A DNA stretch of 64,000 nt from DATGPD01 sp041398565 (GTDB lineage: Bacteria > Planctomycetota > UBA1135 > UBA2386). A program made the position numbers and the translations under genes. Under the pieces are notes generated by a model. That model was not told where the DNA came from. It was given only the letters and a program-made list of their open reading frames with translations, and searched no databases. The stretch lies in contig JAWKUN010000004.1 in assembly GCA_041398565.1 (NCBI GenBank), positions 868,001 through 932,000 on the forward strand, written 5' to 3'. Of this stretch, positions 37,453-46,673 are shown piece by piece. Position 1 is the stretch's first letter. The number at the start of each line of letters is the position of its first letter.

Positions 37453-37464
37453 AGGAGATCTCCT
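37453..37464 (-). promoter_or_regulatory. Ribosome binding site within a palindrome
   Basis: AGGAGATCTCCT is a perfect 12-base palindrome. On the minus strand its AGGAGA lies ten bases before the ATG at 37448, a good Shine-Dalgarno, which is uncommon in this window. Pairing of the palindrome could hide the site. Confidence 0.5.
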
Positions 37465-37562
37465 GAACGGCGCGCGTCCGTCGCAAGGACCGCGCGCCGC
37501 GTCGAAGTGGGCAGGGACCGCGATTGTAGCGACGGCCCCTCGGCCCATCGCAGCCTGCGGCC

Positions 37563-37744
37563 GCACCAGAGGTGCGAGTCGGCGCTGCGCGCCGACCAGA
37601 AGGGCCGCAGGCCGCTTTGTTGCCGGGGGCTTCCAGTGCTGCTCAGGCGTGGCCAACTCGGCACCCTGGCGAATCACACGCCCTGCGGACTCCGCGCGCG
37701 CCGCGACGATTCGCAGCACTTGCAGCCCGTCGCAGCCTGCGGCC
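37563..37744. repeat. Structured repeat unit E
   Basis: 182-base unit in the same orientation as the 35.4-36.2 kb array. Hairpin 1 is CGCACC-AGA-GGTGCG (37562-37576) and hairpin 2 is GTCGGCGC-TGC-GCGCCGAC. The central TTGTTGCCGGGGGCTTCCAG block and the terminal CGACGATTCGCAGCACTTGCAG block are conserved relative to the array. The stem sequence of hairpin 1 differs from units A-D on both arms. Confidence 0.9.
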
Positions 37745-37800
37745 GCACCAGAGGTGCGAGTCGGCGCTACGCACCGATCAGAAAAGGGCTCGGGCGTGGG
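37745..37800. repeat. Partial structured repeat unit F
   Basis: Second, truncated copy directly after unit E (period 182). Hairpin 1 is unchanged; hairpin 2 (GTCGGCGC-TAC-GCACCGAT) carries substitutions that leave one mismatch and one wobble pair. Similarity fades by about 37800. Confidence 0.75.
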
Positions 37801-37899
37801 CCGACGTCGTCGGCCGCGCGGTTACGCCGCCGCAGCCCCGGACTACCAGCAGCAGGCGCGGCGTTTCCCCCAGACGACGCTTTCGGACTCCGCTCATGT

Positions 37900-37904
37900 G
37901 GAGG
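37900..37904 (+). promoter_or_regulatory. Ribosome binding site
   Basis: GGAGG seven bases before the ATG at 37912. It supports that start for the Ig-like lipoprotein. Confidence 0.6.
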
Positions 37905-37911
37905 CTCCGCC

Positions 37912-40900
37912 ATGAACCGTCCCTTGCTCGCCGCCGGTGCGCTCGCGACGAGTGCACTCCTCCTGCTGGCCGCCTGTTCGTCGCGTCGTGAACCATCGAC
38001 CCTTCCGGGGACCAGCGGCGACTTCTTCGTCCTGTCCTCGTCACCGACGCCACAGGCCGAGATCTACCTGAACGACGCCATCCGCATCACCTTCACCCGC
38101 GCCGTCGACTTGAGCTCGGCCGACTTCAACGCCGTCGCCTTCACCGTGTTCGACCTGAACGGCAACGCGTTGCAGGAGCTGCCGCGCGGCACCTTCTCGC
38201 TCGAGGACGCCGACGATGGCAGCCCACGCGTACTCCGCTTCGACCCGGCCTTTCCGAGGGGCGCGGCCTACGACGACGGTGGCTTCCGGCCGGCCCGGCG
38301 CTACGTCATGCAGCTCGCCACCGGCGATGCGCGCAACCGCGCGACCCTGCGTGGCGACGACGGACGCGGGCTGTCCGCGCCGTTCACCCTGACCTTCCAC
38401 ACCGTCGAAGGTCGCACGCCGTCACAACTGTTCCGCGACCAGGTCGCCGGTGGACCCCGGGTCATCGCAGCGTCAGCGACGCCGCGCACCGGTGACGTCG
38501 TCGGCCTCGGCCAGAAGGGCCTGCAGCCGGTGGAGGTGCGGGTGGTGTTCGATCAGCCGCTCGATCCGAACCCGAGCAACGTGCCGACCGCGCTCGACCC
38601 AAGCCCGGCGCTCGTCGACCCGCGCCAGATCGACGTCCTGCGCAAGGGCCGCGTCTTCCTCGAGTACGACGACCCGGAGTACGGACGAGGGGCGTGGATT
38701 CCGGCCACCGTGAGCTTCGAGCGCAACGACAACGACGGCGCCGCCCTCGTCCTGAGTCCCACGGGCGTGTTGCCCAACGACGCCGCCGTGCGCCTGATCG
38801 TCGAGCCGTCCTTGCAAGACCTCTCGGGACAGAGCAACAGCGGCGATGTCGCGTTCGCGCGCACCGCGTTCGCGTTCCGCACCGAGGAGGCGAGCGCGCC
38901 GCAATTCGACGCCATCGTCGAGACCTTCGCCGACCTCGACCAGGTCGACCTGGAGCCGAGCTTCTTGGAACCGCTCGCCGAGTTCGGCCCCGGCTTCGTG
39001 CGCGCCGGGTTCGCGTTCGAAGGCACCGAGACCGTCTTCGACTACCGGCCCGCCTCGGGCGAAGTGGAACTCAACACCGACTTCGCGCTGGTCGCGCCAG
39101 CGAACGGCAGCCCGTTCTCGGTCTCGGGTGGGGTCTTCCAGTTCCGCAACGTCGTCATCCCCGCCAATGCGACCGTCCGCGGCACCGGCACCAAGCCGAT
39201 GGTGTGGCTCGTCACCGGCGACTTCACCGTCGAGGGCGAGCTGACGGTCGCCGGCGGCGACGGCGCTCGTGTCGACGGCCTCAACTCGGCGAACATTCCC
39301 ATCCCCGGCGGCATCGGTCGCTGCGGCGGCGGCAACGGCGGGCGCGGCAGCCCGCTCACCAGCGACACCGACGACCGCGGCGAAACGGGCTACGGCCCGG
39401 CGCAGGCGCCGGGCGGCGGCGGACGCGGCGGCGAGCACGCGTGCCACTTCGGCGCAACCTGCCTGCGCGGCGGCGGTGGAGGTGGCGGCAGCTTCACCAC
39501 GCAGGGTGATCCGCATCACCAGCTCGCCTGGCTGGGCCAACCCGCTGGCCTGCCGCTCGTGGGCAACGGTCGTGGCGGCCCGCCGTGCCAGACGCCAGCG
39601 CCGATGCAGGCCGCGGCCGGCCCGCTGGCCTTCTCCGATCCACGACGCGACAACGACTTCTGGGGCACGGGCATCCGCCTCGGCACACCGAGCCAACGCG
39701 TCGCCGGCGAGCTCTTGGTGCCGCGCGGCGGCGCCGGCGGCGGCGGCGGCGGCGACTCCAATGACTTCCAAGCGCCCACCCGCTGCTCGGTCAACCCGAC
39801 CTTCGTCAGCGATCGCCGTGGCGCCGGCGGTGGCGCGGGCGGCGGTGTGCTCATCATCAAGGCCCTGGGTCGCATCGTCGTGAAGTCAGGCGGACGCATC
39901 ACCGCGACCGGAGGGTCTGGCGGCGGCGGCGAGCCGGCCGGCAGCTGCGGCGCCGGTGGTGGCGGTGGCGGCGGCTCGGGCGGCATGGTGGTGCTGATGT
40001 CGGCGCGCGGCATCCACATCTCGCGCCACGGCGCCCCCTACGCAGACGCGAGCCCGACGAGCAACGCCAACGGTGCCTACTCCTTCGCCATCGATGCCGA
40101 CGGCGGCTTCGGACGGCGCGGAACGTACGCCAACCCCTACCCCATCACCGGCAAGTATCCGGGTCGGGGTGGCCCGGCCGCCAAGGTGGCCTGGGACTAC
40201 AACCCGGTCGGCGGTTTCGGCGGCCTCGGCCTGATCCAGCTCATGGCGCCACCCGGCGACAACCTCGACGTCGAGCACGGCGGCGACGGGACCCGCACTC
40301 GGCTCGACGACAACCTCTACTTCTATCCCGACGACGAGGCGCTACTGCGTGGCCTCGACAGCGACAACCCGCACCGACGCGACGGACCGGCGCTCAAGGG
40401 TACCGACAAGGAACGCCTGCTCGGCTGGCGCGGCTTCCCGGGAACCGACGGCGTCGGGCGCGACGACGCCGGCGTGGTCGTGGAGTTGCCGCACGACGAC
40501 CACGGGGAAGGCGACCTGCGGCCCGCCCCGGTCCTGCTGCCCGCTCCCTTCGGCGCCGTGTCGCGCCTGCGCTCGCGCTGGATCGACACGGGTGCGACAG
40601 CGCGCCGCACGGCCAGCGGCGGAGCGCGTCGCATCGAGGAACGTCTCGATCCGCCCGATCCCGACAACCCGTTCACCAACTTGCGCGCCGGACCCACCTA
40701 CGTGTTCGCCGGCACCTTCCACAGCGAAGATCGCGCCGCCGGCTACGTGCGCTACCGCGACGTAGGCGGCCAAGCCACTCTGGATGCGCCCGAGGTCTTG
40801 CCCGCTCCGCTGCCCGTCACGGCGGTCGAGAGCGGCGTCGCGTGGCGCGGAGCGTCGGTCTACCGCGTTCGGCTGGGCGAGACCTCGACGGTGCTGGCCC

Positions 40901-41472
40901 GGATTCCCGGCCGCTACACCGGCTACCAGGCCGAGCTGCGCGATGTGCGCGGCACCGTGATCGCGTCCCGCCGCATCGTCGGACACGACGGCGACGACGT
41001 CTACCTGAGCGCTGACGAAGGCCTGCTCGATGCCGAGTCCGCCACCGTGCTGCAGGTCGTCACCCGGTTGTTCGAGTTCGCCACCGATGGCGCGACCGGC
41101 TTCGGTCCGAGCTACCTGGCCGGCAGCGGCCCGGACCTGCACGCCGTGCCCTACGCCAACGCGCGCATCGGCTTCGCCTTCCACGTCGCACCGGCGCACG
41201 CGCACTTCGGGCACGACGAGTTGCGGATTCCACCAGACTCGAACGAGTTCCTGTTCGACCTCGATGTCGCCCGACCCGAGGCGATGCGCGAGGTCCGCGC
41301 GCTCGGCAAGGCGGCCACGCCCGCCGGCGGTGCCATCGCGGTGCAATACGACGTCTTGTTCAACATGGCCTACTCCGAAGACACCGCCGACCACGTCGAT
41401 CGAGCGCGGGTGCTGACTCCGGCCAGTCCGCGTCCCGAGCTACGCTCGCTCACGTTGCCGTTCCAGTTCTGA
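37912..41472 (+). CDS. Very large lipoprotein with Ig-like domains and glycine-rich region
   Basis: 1186 residues from the ATG at 37912, which has a GGAGG seven bases upstream and opens a signal peptide with lipobox LLAAC (Cys 22). Residues about 40-330 hold bacterial Ig-like (SbsA/Big_5-type) domains, with IRITFTRAVDLSSADF and VEVRVVFDQPLDPNPSNV. A strand-rich stretch (about 390-450) leads to a region (about 460-780) dominated by glycine, including GGGGGGGSF and GAGGGGGGDSNDF, with scattered cysteines. The C-terminal 350 residues are beta-rich, again with no enzyme motif. It is likely a surface or matrix protein. A strong hairpin follows the stop. Confidence 0.7.
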   Translation: MNRPLLAAGALATSALLLLAACSSRREPSTLPGTSGDFFVLSSSPTPQAEIYLNDAIRITFTRAVDLSSADFNAVAFTVFDLNGNALQELPRGTFSLEDADDGSPRVLRFDPAFPRGAAYDDGGFRPARRYVMQLATGDARNRATLRGDDGRGLSAPFTLTFHTVEGRTPSQLFRDQVAGGPRVIAASATPRTGDVVGLGQKGLQPVEVRVVFDQPLDPNPSNVPTALDPSPALVDPRQIDVLRKGRVFLEYDDPEYGRGAWIPATVSFERNDNDGAALVLSPTGVLPNDAAVRLIVEPSLQDLSGQSNSGDVAFARTAFAFRTEEASAPQFDAIVETFADLDQVDLEPSFLEPLAEFGPGFVRAGFAFEGTETVFDYRPASGEVELNTDFALVAPANGSPFSVSGGVFQFRNVVIPANATVRGTGTKPMVWLVTGDFTVEGELTVAGGDGARVDGLNSANIPIPGGIGRCGGGNGGRGSPLTSDTDDRGETGYGPAQAPGGGGRGGEHACHFGATCLRGGGGGGGSFTTQGDPHHQLAWLGQPAGLPLVGNGRGGPPCQTPAPMQAAAGPLAFSDPRRDNDFWGTGIRLGTPSQRVAGELLVPRGGAGGGGGGDSNDFQAPTRCSVNPTFVSDRRGAGGGAGGGVLIIKALGRIVVKSGGRITATGGSGGGGEPAGSCGAGGGGGGGSGGMVVLMSARGIHISRHGAPYADASPTSNANGAYSFAIDADGGFGRRGTYANPYPITGKYPGRGGPAAKVAWDYNPVGGFGGLGLIQLMAPPGDNLDVEHGGDGTRTRLDDNLYFYPDDEALLRGLDSDNPHRRDGPALKGTDKERLLGWRGFPGTDGVGRDDAGVVVELPHDDHGEGDLRPAPVLLPAPFGAVSRLRSRWIDTGATARRTASGGARRIEERLDPPDPDNPFTNLRAGPTYVFAGTFHSEDRAAGYVRYRDVGGQATLDAPEVLPAPLPVTAVESGVAWRGASVYRVRLGETSTVLARIPGRYTGYQAELRDVRGTVIASRRIVGHDGDDVYLSADEGLLDAESATVLQVVTRLFEFATDGATGFGPSYLAGSGPDLHAVPYANARIGFAFHVAPAHAHFGHDELRIPPDSNEFLFDLDVARPEAMREVRALGKAATPAGGAIAVQYDVLFNMAYSEDTADHVDRARVLTPASPRPELRSLTLPFQF

Positions 41473-41862
41473 CGCCCGGGGCTCGCGGTCGCAAGGGCGA
41501 CCGCCAGCAGCGTCGGGCAGGGCCGGCGTCCTCGGGAGCCCTCGGGGAGTCCCGGGGGCGCCGCGGCCGCCGAAACTACCGTCTGCCGCCGCAAGGCCGT
41601 CGCGCGGCCATCGCGGGGCGACGGCGCGGCACGCGGGCGTCGGGGCGAGCGCAGCGCCCGCGACTTCTGGCCAGAACTTCACGTCAGGGGGTTGCCGGCG
41701 CTCATCGCACCGCGCACCCTGGGCCCACCCCTCGCCTGGACTCTCGCATGCAAGTCACCGCGCGCCCCCACCCGCGGCATCGTGCGCCTGTGCCCCGTCC
41801 CGCGCAGTCGCACCGCCTTCCCCGCCCCTCGATGCCGCTCACGCTCGCAGCGTCGGGGGCCC
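41473..41862 (+). other. Intergenic region with terminator-like hairpin
   Basis: 390 bases between same-strand genes. Apart from the hairpin at 41485-41504 I see only very GC-rich sequence with no convincing ORF. It probably includes the promoter of the methyltransferase gene. Confidence 0.4.
41485..41504 (+). terminator. Terminator-like hairpin
   Basis: GCGGTCGC-AAGG-GCGACCGC, a perfect 8-bp stem 12 bases after the stop of the Ig-like lipoprotein gene. There is no T-tract, so it may stop transcription only weakly or protect the 3' end. Confidence 0.4.
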
Positions 41863-42693
41863 ATGCCGGCTGACGCCCGTCAGGCAACGGCGCAGCCGAT
41901 TCCCGCGCGTGACCCTGCCCGCCCACTGCGGCGGCTCGAATCGCCCGATCCACGATCGGTCAAGAACCGCCGGTTCTTCGACGGCTACTGGAGCGCCGGC
42001 AAGCACGAGCGCGACCGTCTGTGGCGCGACTGGTGGCACGATGGCTACGAACAGATGTTGACCTGGGCCGGGCCGCTGGCCGGCAAGCGCGTCGTCAATC
42101 TGTTCGCGGGCCTGTGCGAGGACGCCGAGATGCTGGCCCAGACCGGCGCCTCGGTGGTCGCGGTCGACTTCTCGCTGGCCGGCCTGGCGAACGCCGCGCA
42201 CGCACCGGGACGCCGAGTCGAGGTCGACGGGCCGCGCATGCTGTGCGCCGACGCCTCCAAGTTGCCCCTCCCCGACGGCTCGGTCGATGTCGTGATCGCC
42301 ATCAACGGGCTCTGCCACACCCCCAAGGCCAAGGTGCTGGCCGAGTGCCGGCGGGTGCTGGCGCCGGACGGCCGCATCTTGCTGCTCGAGGTCATGCGCT
42401 ACCCGCACTTGGCGATGCTGGCGCGCTTTCTCGAGCCCTACAAGTGGCACGCCCCGCACAAGTTCATCTCGGTGGGCGAGCTCGAAGAGCTGGCGCGCGA
42501 CTTCAGCTTCGCCCGCCACCGCGAGTTCTTCTGCCTCAGCGTGCTGTCGGCGATGCTCGTACGCCTGCCGCTCGGCGCCAAGCTCTTCCTACCGCTGCAC
42601 CGTTTGCTCACGAAGCTCGACCGCCCGCTCCTGCGCGCGGTTCCGTTTCTGCGCCGCTTCAGCTACCTGTGCGCCGCCGAGCTGCGTCCTTGA
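41863..42693 (+). CDS. Class I SAM-dependent methyltransferase
   Basis: 276 residues from the ATG at 41863, which has a G-rich sequence upstream. The Rossmann methyltransferase core includes motif I (VVNLFAGLCEDAEMLAQ), the acidic end of strand 2 (VVAVDFSLAGLANA), a MLCADASKLPLPDGSVDVVIA motif like Methyltransf_11 enzymes and VLAPDGRILLLEVMRYP. The C-terminal ~80 residues contain two hydrophobic helices that may contact membranes. Substrate unknown; members methylate quinones, lipids and small molecules. Confidence 0.8.
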   Translation: MPADARQATAQPIPARDPARPLRRLESPDPRSVKNRRFFDGYWSAGKHERDRLWRDWWHDGYEQMLTWAGPLAGKRVVNLFAGLCEDAEMLAQTGASVVAVDFSLAGLANAAHAPGRRVEVDGPRMLCADASKLPLPDGSVDVVIAINGLCHTPKAKVLAECRRVLAPDGRILLLEVMRYPHLAMLARFLEPYKWHAPHKFISVGELEELARDFSFARHREFFCLSVLSAMLVRLPLGAKLFLPLHRLLTKLDRPLLRAVPFLRRFSYLCAAELRP

Positions 42694-42742
42694 GCAGGCT
42701 CACTGGGTTCGCGGCACCGTGGCGCGACCCCGCCCAGGGCAC

Positions 42743-43477
42743 TCACTCGGGCAGCAGGCGCCGGCCAAGATTGCCATAGTCGCGGTAGGGCGCCTGGTCG
42801 GGGGACCCCGCGGCGTACTTCCACGACAGTTGCCGCGCGTCGACGCGGGGCACCGCCACCAGCGAGCTGCTGACCGTGCCGTACTCGCCGCCCGCCTTCA
42901 ACACCCGGTGGCCGGTGTGGCGGCCGTCGTCGAGCAGTAGCCGCGCCAAAACTGCCATCCGCTCGGCGATCGTCGCTGCACCCTGGGTCACCTGCGTCAG
43001 ATCCGGCACCACGAGTGCGTTGAGTTCATGTTCGTTGGTGAGCGTCAGGATGCGGACCTGCGGATGCTCGACGGCCAGGGAGCTACCGACCTTGCGGAAG
43101 GCAACGACGTTCGAGCCGTCGGTGACCAGGAGCTGGAAGTCGTTGTAGACGCGAGCGTCGACCTCGTCGGCGATCGCTCCCTCGACGTCGGCGAACTCCC
43201 GTTGGTCGAGCGCGAGATGTGGCAAGGTACCGCGCGTCGCCGCCCCTGGCCGGCGCTCGCCGCCGGCGACGTTGGTGAGTCCGGCGAACCACAGCCGGTC
43301 GTTGACTCCCATCCAGGTACCGCCCGCCTGGCGGTCGCGCGGCGACAGGATGCGCCGGCGGCTGCCCACGTAGAGGCCCGGGGGCGAAGCGGGACGGCTG
43401 CGCACCTCGTCGCGGTTGGCACCGACGAGGATCGGGTAGTCCGGGTCGCTGCCGAGCACCACGAAGAGCGAGCACAT
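42743..43477 (-). CDS. NRDE/TANGO2-family protein
   Basis: 244 residues. It begins MCSLFVVL and carries the diagnostic ILVGANRDEVRSRPA motif at about residues 16-30, followed by GGTWMGVNDRLWFAGLTN. The start resembles N-terminal nucleophile hydrolases with Cys2 exposed after Met removal. Members are widespread, and eukaryotic TANGO2 belongs here, but the bacterial function is not settled. It lies 57 bases after the histidine kinase gene on the same strand. Confidence 0.85.
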   Translation of the reverse strand: MCSLFVVLGSDPDYPILVGANRDEVRSRPASPPGLYVGSRRRILSPRDRQAGGTWMGVNDRLWFAGLTNVAGGERRPGAATRGTLPHLALDQREFADVEGAIADEVDARVYNDFQLLVTDGSNVVAFRKVGSSLAVEHPQVRILTLTNEHELNALVVPDLTQVTQGAATIAERMAVLARLLLDDGRHTGHRVLKAGGEYGTVSSSLVAVPRVDARQLSWKYAAGSPDQAPYRDYGNLGRRLLPE

Positions 43478-43534
43478 GCCATCAGGCTCGGGGATGCGGG
43501 CGTCGGGCGCAAACAGCGTCTCAGTTCGCCGCGC

Positions 43535-44206
43535 TCAGCCGTTCGTGGGACCGGCGTCCGGGACGGTGAACCAGGCGATGGTGCCGCCGCCGGGGCGCGG
43601 ATCGAGACCGATGCGGCCGCCGTGGCAGGCGACGATGCGGGCACAGGTCGCCAACGACAGGCCCGACCCCGAGACCTGGTCGTGCCCACGCCCGCGCACC
43701 AACGGGGTGAACAAGCGCGCGCGCAGCGCCTCGTCGATGCCGGAACCGCGGTCGCGTACCTCGAAGCGCCAGGCGTGGCCGTCGCGCCGCGCCGCCACCT
43801 CGATGAGGGGCGCAGTACCCTCGGCGTAGCGCTTGGCGTTGTCGAGCAGAGACGCCAGCACGCGTCGTAAACCACCGCGATCACCGCACACCGTCGGCAG
43901 ATCCCCCTCCACCACCACGCCGGCGCCGCCGGCGACGAGCACCTCGTCGACCAGGGTCCGCGTGTCGACCCGCTGCGGCGGCCGGCACACCGCCGCGTCG
44001 ACGTAGTCGACGAACGCGCGTACCAGGCGCGTGAGCCGCTCGGTGGCTTGGCGCGCCTGCTGCAGCTTCTCGTCGCGCGACGGGTCGCTGCACTCACCGC
44101 TGCGCATCGACGCGAGCAACATGGTCAGTCCCGACAGCGGCGTCAGCATCTCGTGACCGAGCGCGTGGGCCAGCTTGGCGAACTCGGCTCGTTCCCCGTT
44201 CTCCAT
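43535..44206 (-). CDS. Short cytoplasmic sensor histidine kinase
   Basis: 223 residues from the ATG at 44206, two bases after the UbiB stop, so the two are probably co-transcribed and coupled. There is no sensor or transmembrane region: the HisKA helix starts at once, with H18 in HALGHEMLTPLSG. The HATPase has its N box (LASLLDNAKRYAEG), RDRGSGIDE and GSGLSLATCA. It could phosphorylate a distant response regulator or sense through a partner protein; no regulator is adjacent. Confidence 0.85.
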   Translation of the reverse strand: MENGERAEFAKLAHALGHEMLTPLSGLTMLLASMRSGECSDPSRDEKLQQARQATERLTRLVRAFVDYVDAAVCRPPQRVDTRTLVDEVLVAGGAGVVVEGDLPTVCGDRGGLRRVLASLLDNAKRYAEGTAPLIEVAARRDGHAWRFEVRDRGSGIDEALRARLFTPLVRGRGHDQVSGSGLSLATCARIVACHGGRIGLDPRPGGGTIAWFTVPDAGPTNG

Positions 44207-44208
44207 GT

Positions 44209-45873
44209 TCACCTGCGGTCGTCTTCCTCGCGCGCGGCGCGCATCGCCCGCAGCAGCCGCCACCCGAGCAGACACGCCAACCCGTAGCCCAGCAGGCCGA
44301 GAAGCGAGACGCTGCCCCAACGCGGCGGCGCCGCGCTCGTCCACAGCGAGGTCGCCGCCAAGATCAGGGCCGCCACGACGATACCCAGAGTCAGGCGGTT
44401 GACGCTGGCGTCGAGGTGGCGGTGGTCGAGGCGCACGCGGAACGAGTCGGCGCGCATGCGTTCGAGCACGTGGCGCACGTCGCCGGGCAGCACCTCGAAC
44501 AGCCGATCCCAGTCGCGGCCCGTGCGGCGCAGGCGCGCGAGCAGCCGGCGCGGCGACAGACGCTGGCGCATGGCGCGCCGGTAGATGGGATCGATGAGCT
44601 CGGCGAGACTGAAATCGCGGTCGAGGCCACGCGAGGTCCCGTCGAGGACGATGACCGTGCGCAGCAACAGGGACAGCGACGCTGGCAACACCACGCGGTA
44701 GCGCCGAATGATGCCCAGCAGGCTGCCGAGGGCACCGGCGACGTCGAGGTCGCGCAACGAATGGTGCACGTAGTCGTCGAGGAACTCTTCGATCTCGGCA
44801 CGAAGCGCCGCGCGGTCGGTCTCGGCGGGCGCACGACCGACCCGCAGCACGATCTCGGCCAGCTCGGCGGCGTCGTTCTCCACCGCGGCCAGCAGCATCG
44901 CCTCCACGTCTCCACGCAGAGCGCCGTCGATGTGACCGACCATGCCGCAGTCCAGCACGCCGAGCACCCCGCCGGGCAGGAGCATGAGGTTGCCCGGGTG
45001 CGGATCGGCGTGGTAGACCGCGTCGCGGAAGATCATCTCGAGCCAGAGGTTGGCCCCGACGCGAGTGAATGCGGCGAGGTCCACGCCCGAAGCGCGCAGG
45101 GCGGCGAGGTCCGACGCGGGAATCCCGTCCAGGCGCTCCATGGTCAGCACTCGCCGTGAGCAATAGGCGGGGTGGACCGACGGGAAGTGCACCTGGGTCT
45201 CGCGCCGGTAGCGCCGCGCGAACTTTTGCAGATTGTCGCACTCGTAGCCGAGGTCGAGCTCACGCCGCAGCATGCGCTGGAACTGACGCGCCAGGAGCTC
45301 CGGCTGGTAGGGGCGCAGGAAGCCGGCGTGCCTCTCTGCCAGGCGTGCCAGCGCCTGCAGGATCTCGAGGTCGGTCTCGGCCTGGGCGATGACCCCCTCG
45401 CGGATCACCTTCACCACGACGGCCTCACCGGACGCGAGAGTCGCGCGGTGCACCTGCGCGATCGACGCCGACGCGAAGGCCTCCGCCTCGAACTCGCCGA
45501 ACAGGGCCTCGGGCGGACGCCCCAGCTCGGCGGTCAGCGCCGCGCGCACCACGTCGGGCGGATCGGGCATCGTCTGCGCTTGCAGCAGCGCCAGCTCGTC
45601 GGCCAGCTCGGTGCCCACGAGATCGGGCCGCGTGCTCAGCACCTGTCCGAGCTTGATGAACGTGGTGCCGAGTTCGTCCAACGCCAGGCGAATGCGGGTC
45701 TCGAGGCGCTGGTCGCGTAGACGCACACCGTCGGCGCTGCGCAGCCGGTCCTGGATCCAGGCGACGTTGAGCCAGCGCAAGCCGTCGGCCAGACCGTACT
45801 TCGCGAGCACGGCCAAGACCTCGCCGACGCGACGCGTGTGGCGCTTCAGCCGGCTCAAGGCGTCGAAAGGCAT
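44209..45873 (-). CDS. ABC1/UbiB-family atypical kinase
   Basis: 554 residues from the ATG at 45873. Family hallmarks are the KxGQ motif (KLGQ, 74-77) followed by STRPD, the Ala-rich nucleotide loop (FASASIAQVHRA), VVVKVIREG with the ATP-binding lysine, the ExD-type RRELDLGYEC segment, and the catalytic HADPHPGN and VLDCGMVG. Two C-terminal transmembrane helices (about 480-545) anchor it. The family supports ubiquinone and other prenyl-lipid synthesis through an ATPase-like activity. The neighbours, a kinase lacking a sensor and a helical protein, are unusual. Confidence 0.9.
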   Translation of the reverse strand: MPFDALSRLKRHTRRVGEVLAVLAKYGLADGLRWLNVAWIQDRLRSADGVRLRDQRLETRIRLALDELGTTFIKLGQVLSTRPDLVGTELADELALLQAQTMPDPPDVVRAALTAELGRPPEALFGEFEAEAFASASIAQVHRATLASGEAVVVKVIREGVIAQAETDLEILQALARLAERHAGFLRPYQPELLARQFQRMLRRELDLGYECDNLQKFARRYRRETQVHFPSVHPAYCSRRVLTMERLDGIPASDLAALRASGVDLAAFTRVGANLWLEMIFRDAVYHADPHPGNLMLLPGGVLGVLDCGMVGHIDGALRGDVEAMLLAAVENDAAELAEIVLRVGRAPAETDRAALRAEIEEFLDDYVHHSLRDLDVAGALGSLLGIIRRYRVVLPASLSLLLRTVIVLDGTSRGLDRDFSLAELIDPIYRRAMRQRLSPRRLLARLRRTGRDWDRLFEVLPGDVRHVLERMRADSFRVRLDHRHLDASVNRLTLGIVVAALILAATSLWTSAAPPRWGSVSLLGLLGYGLACLLGWRLLRAMRAAREEDDRR

Positions 45874-46019
45874 GGTCGTGCTCGGCGCGGGCGCGCCAAC
45901 CGAGCGGCTGGCACGGGCGTCCTGATCGTCACCGCCACCCGGGCGCGGCCACCATCTTGGCGGGCGTCGCGCACGACTGCCATGCCGACCTGACAGACCT
46001 GGCGGCGGCAGAGCGCCCT

Positions 46020-46673
46020 TCACCCGACGTCGTCCTCTCCCGCGAGGGCGACGCCGAGACGCTGCAACTGTCGTCCGATGGCCCGCCGCAACGCTCGACT
46101 CGCCTCGAGCGCTGCCCCCGAGCCGGCAGCCAACGCCTGCTGGCCCAGGCCGACAGGATCGTCACGCGCCGTGGCGGCCGCGGCGGCGAAGGTCGGCCAC
46201 GTGCGTTGCAGGGTCGCCACCGCGTGCTCCCGCACGGCCCTCGCCTGCGTCGTGGCCTGCTCTCCCGCGGACTCGAGCCCACGCCCCACGCTGTCGACGA
46301 ATCGTGACGCCAGCGAGGTGAAGTCGGACGCGAGGTGGTCGAGGTCGGCGCGCGCGTAGCGACCGAACTCGCCGGCCGACTCGAGCAGGGTGAGTTCCAG
46401 CGCCTGCGCCACGGTCGCCAGACCGTCGCCGACGCCGTCGACCACCTGCCGCAGCGTGTCGGCGCCCCCGTGCGGCGCGGCTTCGGCCGCGCCCTGGGCC
46501 GCGCCCTCGATGGTCGCGTGCGCGATGGCAGCCAGGCCACCGGCGACTCCGCGCGCGTCACGCGCCGCGGATGCCACCGCCTCCGCCACCTGTTTGCGCA
46601 CCGCCTGACCGCGCCGCACGATGTCGCGCGCGCGCTCCCTGACCCAGGCCACCGGATCCTCGACGCTGTTCAT
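46020..46673 (-). CDS. Alanine-rich helical protein next to UbiB
   Basis: 217 residues from the ATG at 46673, which has a weak GGAG upstream. It is almost entirely predicted helix, rich in Ala, Arg, Asp and Glu, with a heptad-like pattern (for example AVASAARDARGVAGGLAAIA and VVDGVGDGLATVAQALELTLL). There is no signal peptide, transmembrane helix or catalytic motif. The composition recalls phasin-like or DUF6781-type proteins, but the family is not certain. It precedes the UbiB gene on the same strand (146-base gap). Confidence 0.6.
   Translation of the reverse strand: MNSVEDPVAWVRERARDIVRRGQAVRKQVAEAVASAARDARGVAGGLAAIAHATIEGAAQGAAEAAPHGGADTLRQVVDGVGDGLATVAQALELTLLESAGEFGRYARADLDHLASDFTSLASRFVDSVGRGLESAGEQATTQARAVREHAVATLQRTWPTFAAAAATARDDPVGLGQQALAAGSGAALEASRALRRAIGRQLQRLGVALAGEDDVG

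Larger units (their letters stand above)
37449..37911. other. Intergenic region holding repeat units E and F
   Basis: 463 bases between divergent genes. It contains the repeat copies at 37563-37800 and short flanks with a ribosome binding site for each gene. No RNA gene or other ORF is convincing. Confidence 0.6.

Noticed and set aside
37381..37911. Upstream extension of the Ig-like lipoprotein
   Set aside because: The frame is open but overlaps the divergent gene start and repeat units; the ATG at 37912 has a GGAGG and a lipoprotein signal peptide.
39300..40020. Glycine-rich stretch as a low-complexity DNA repeat
   Set aside because: It is within the frame of the Ig-like lipoprotein and keeps varied codons and other residues, so it is protein sequence, not a DNA tandem repeat.
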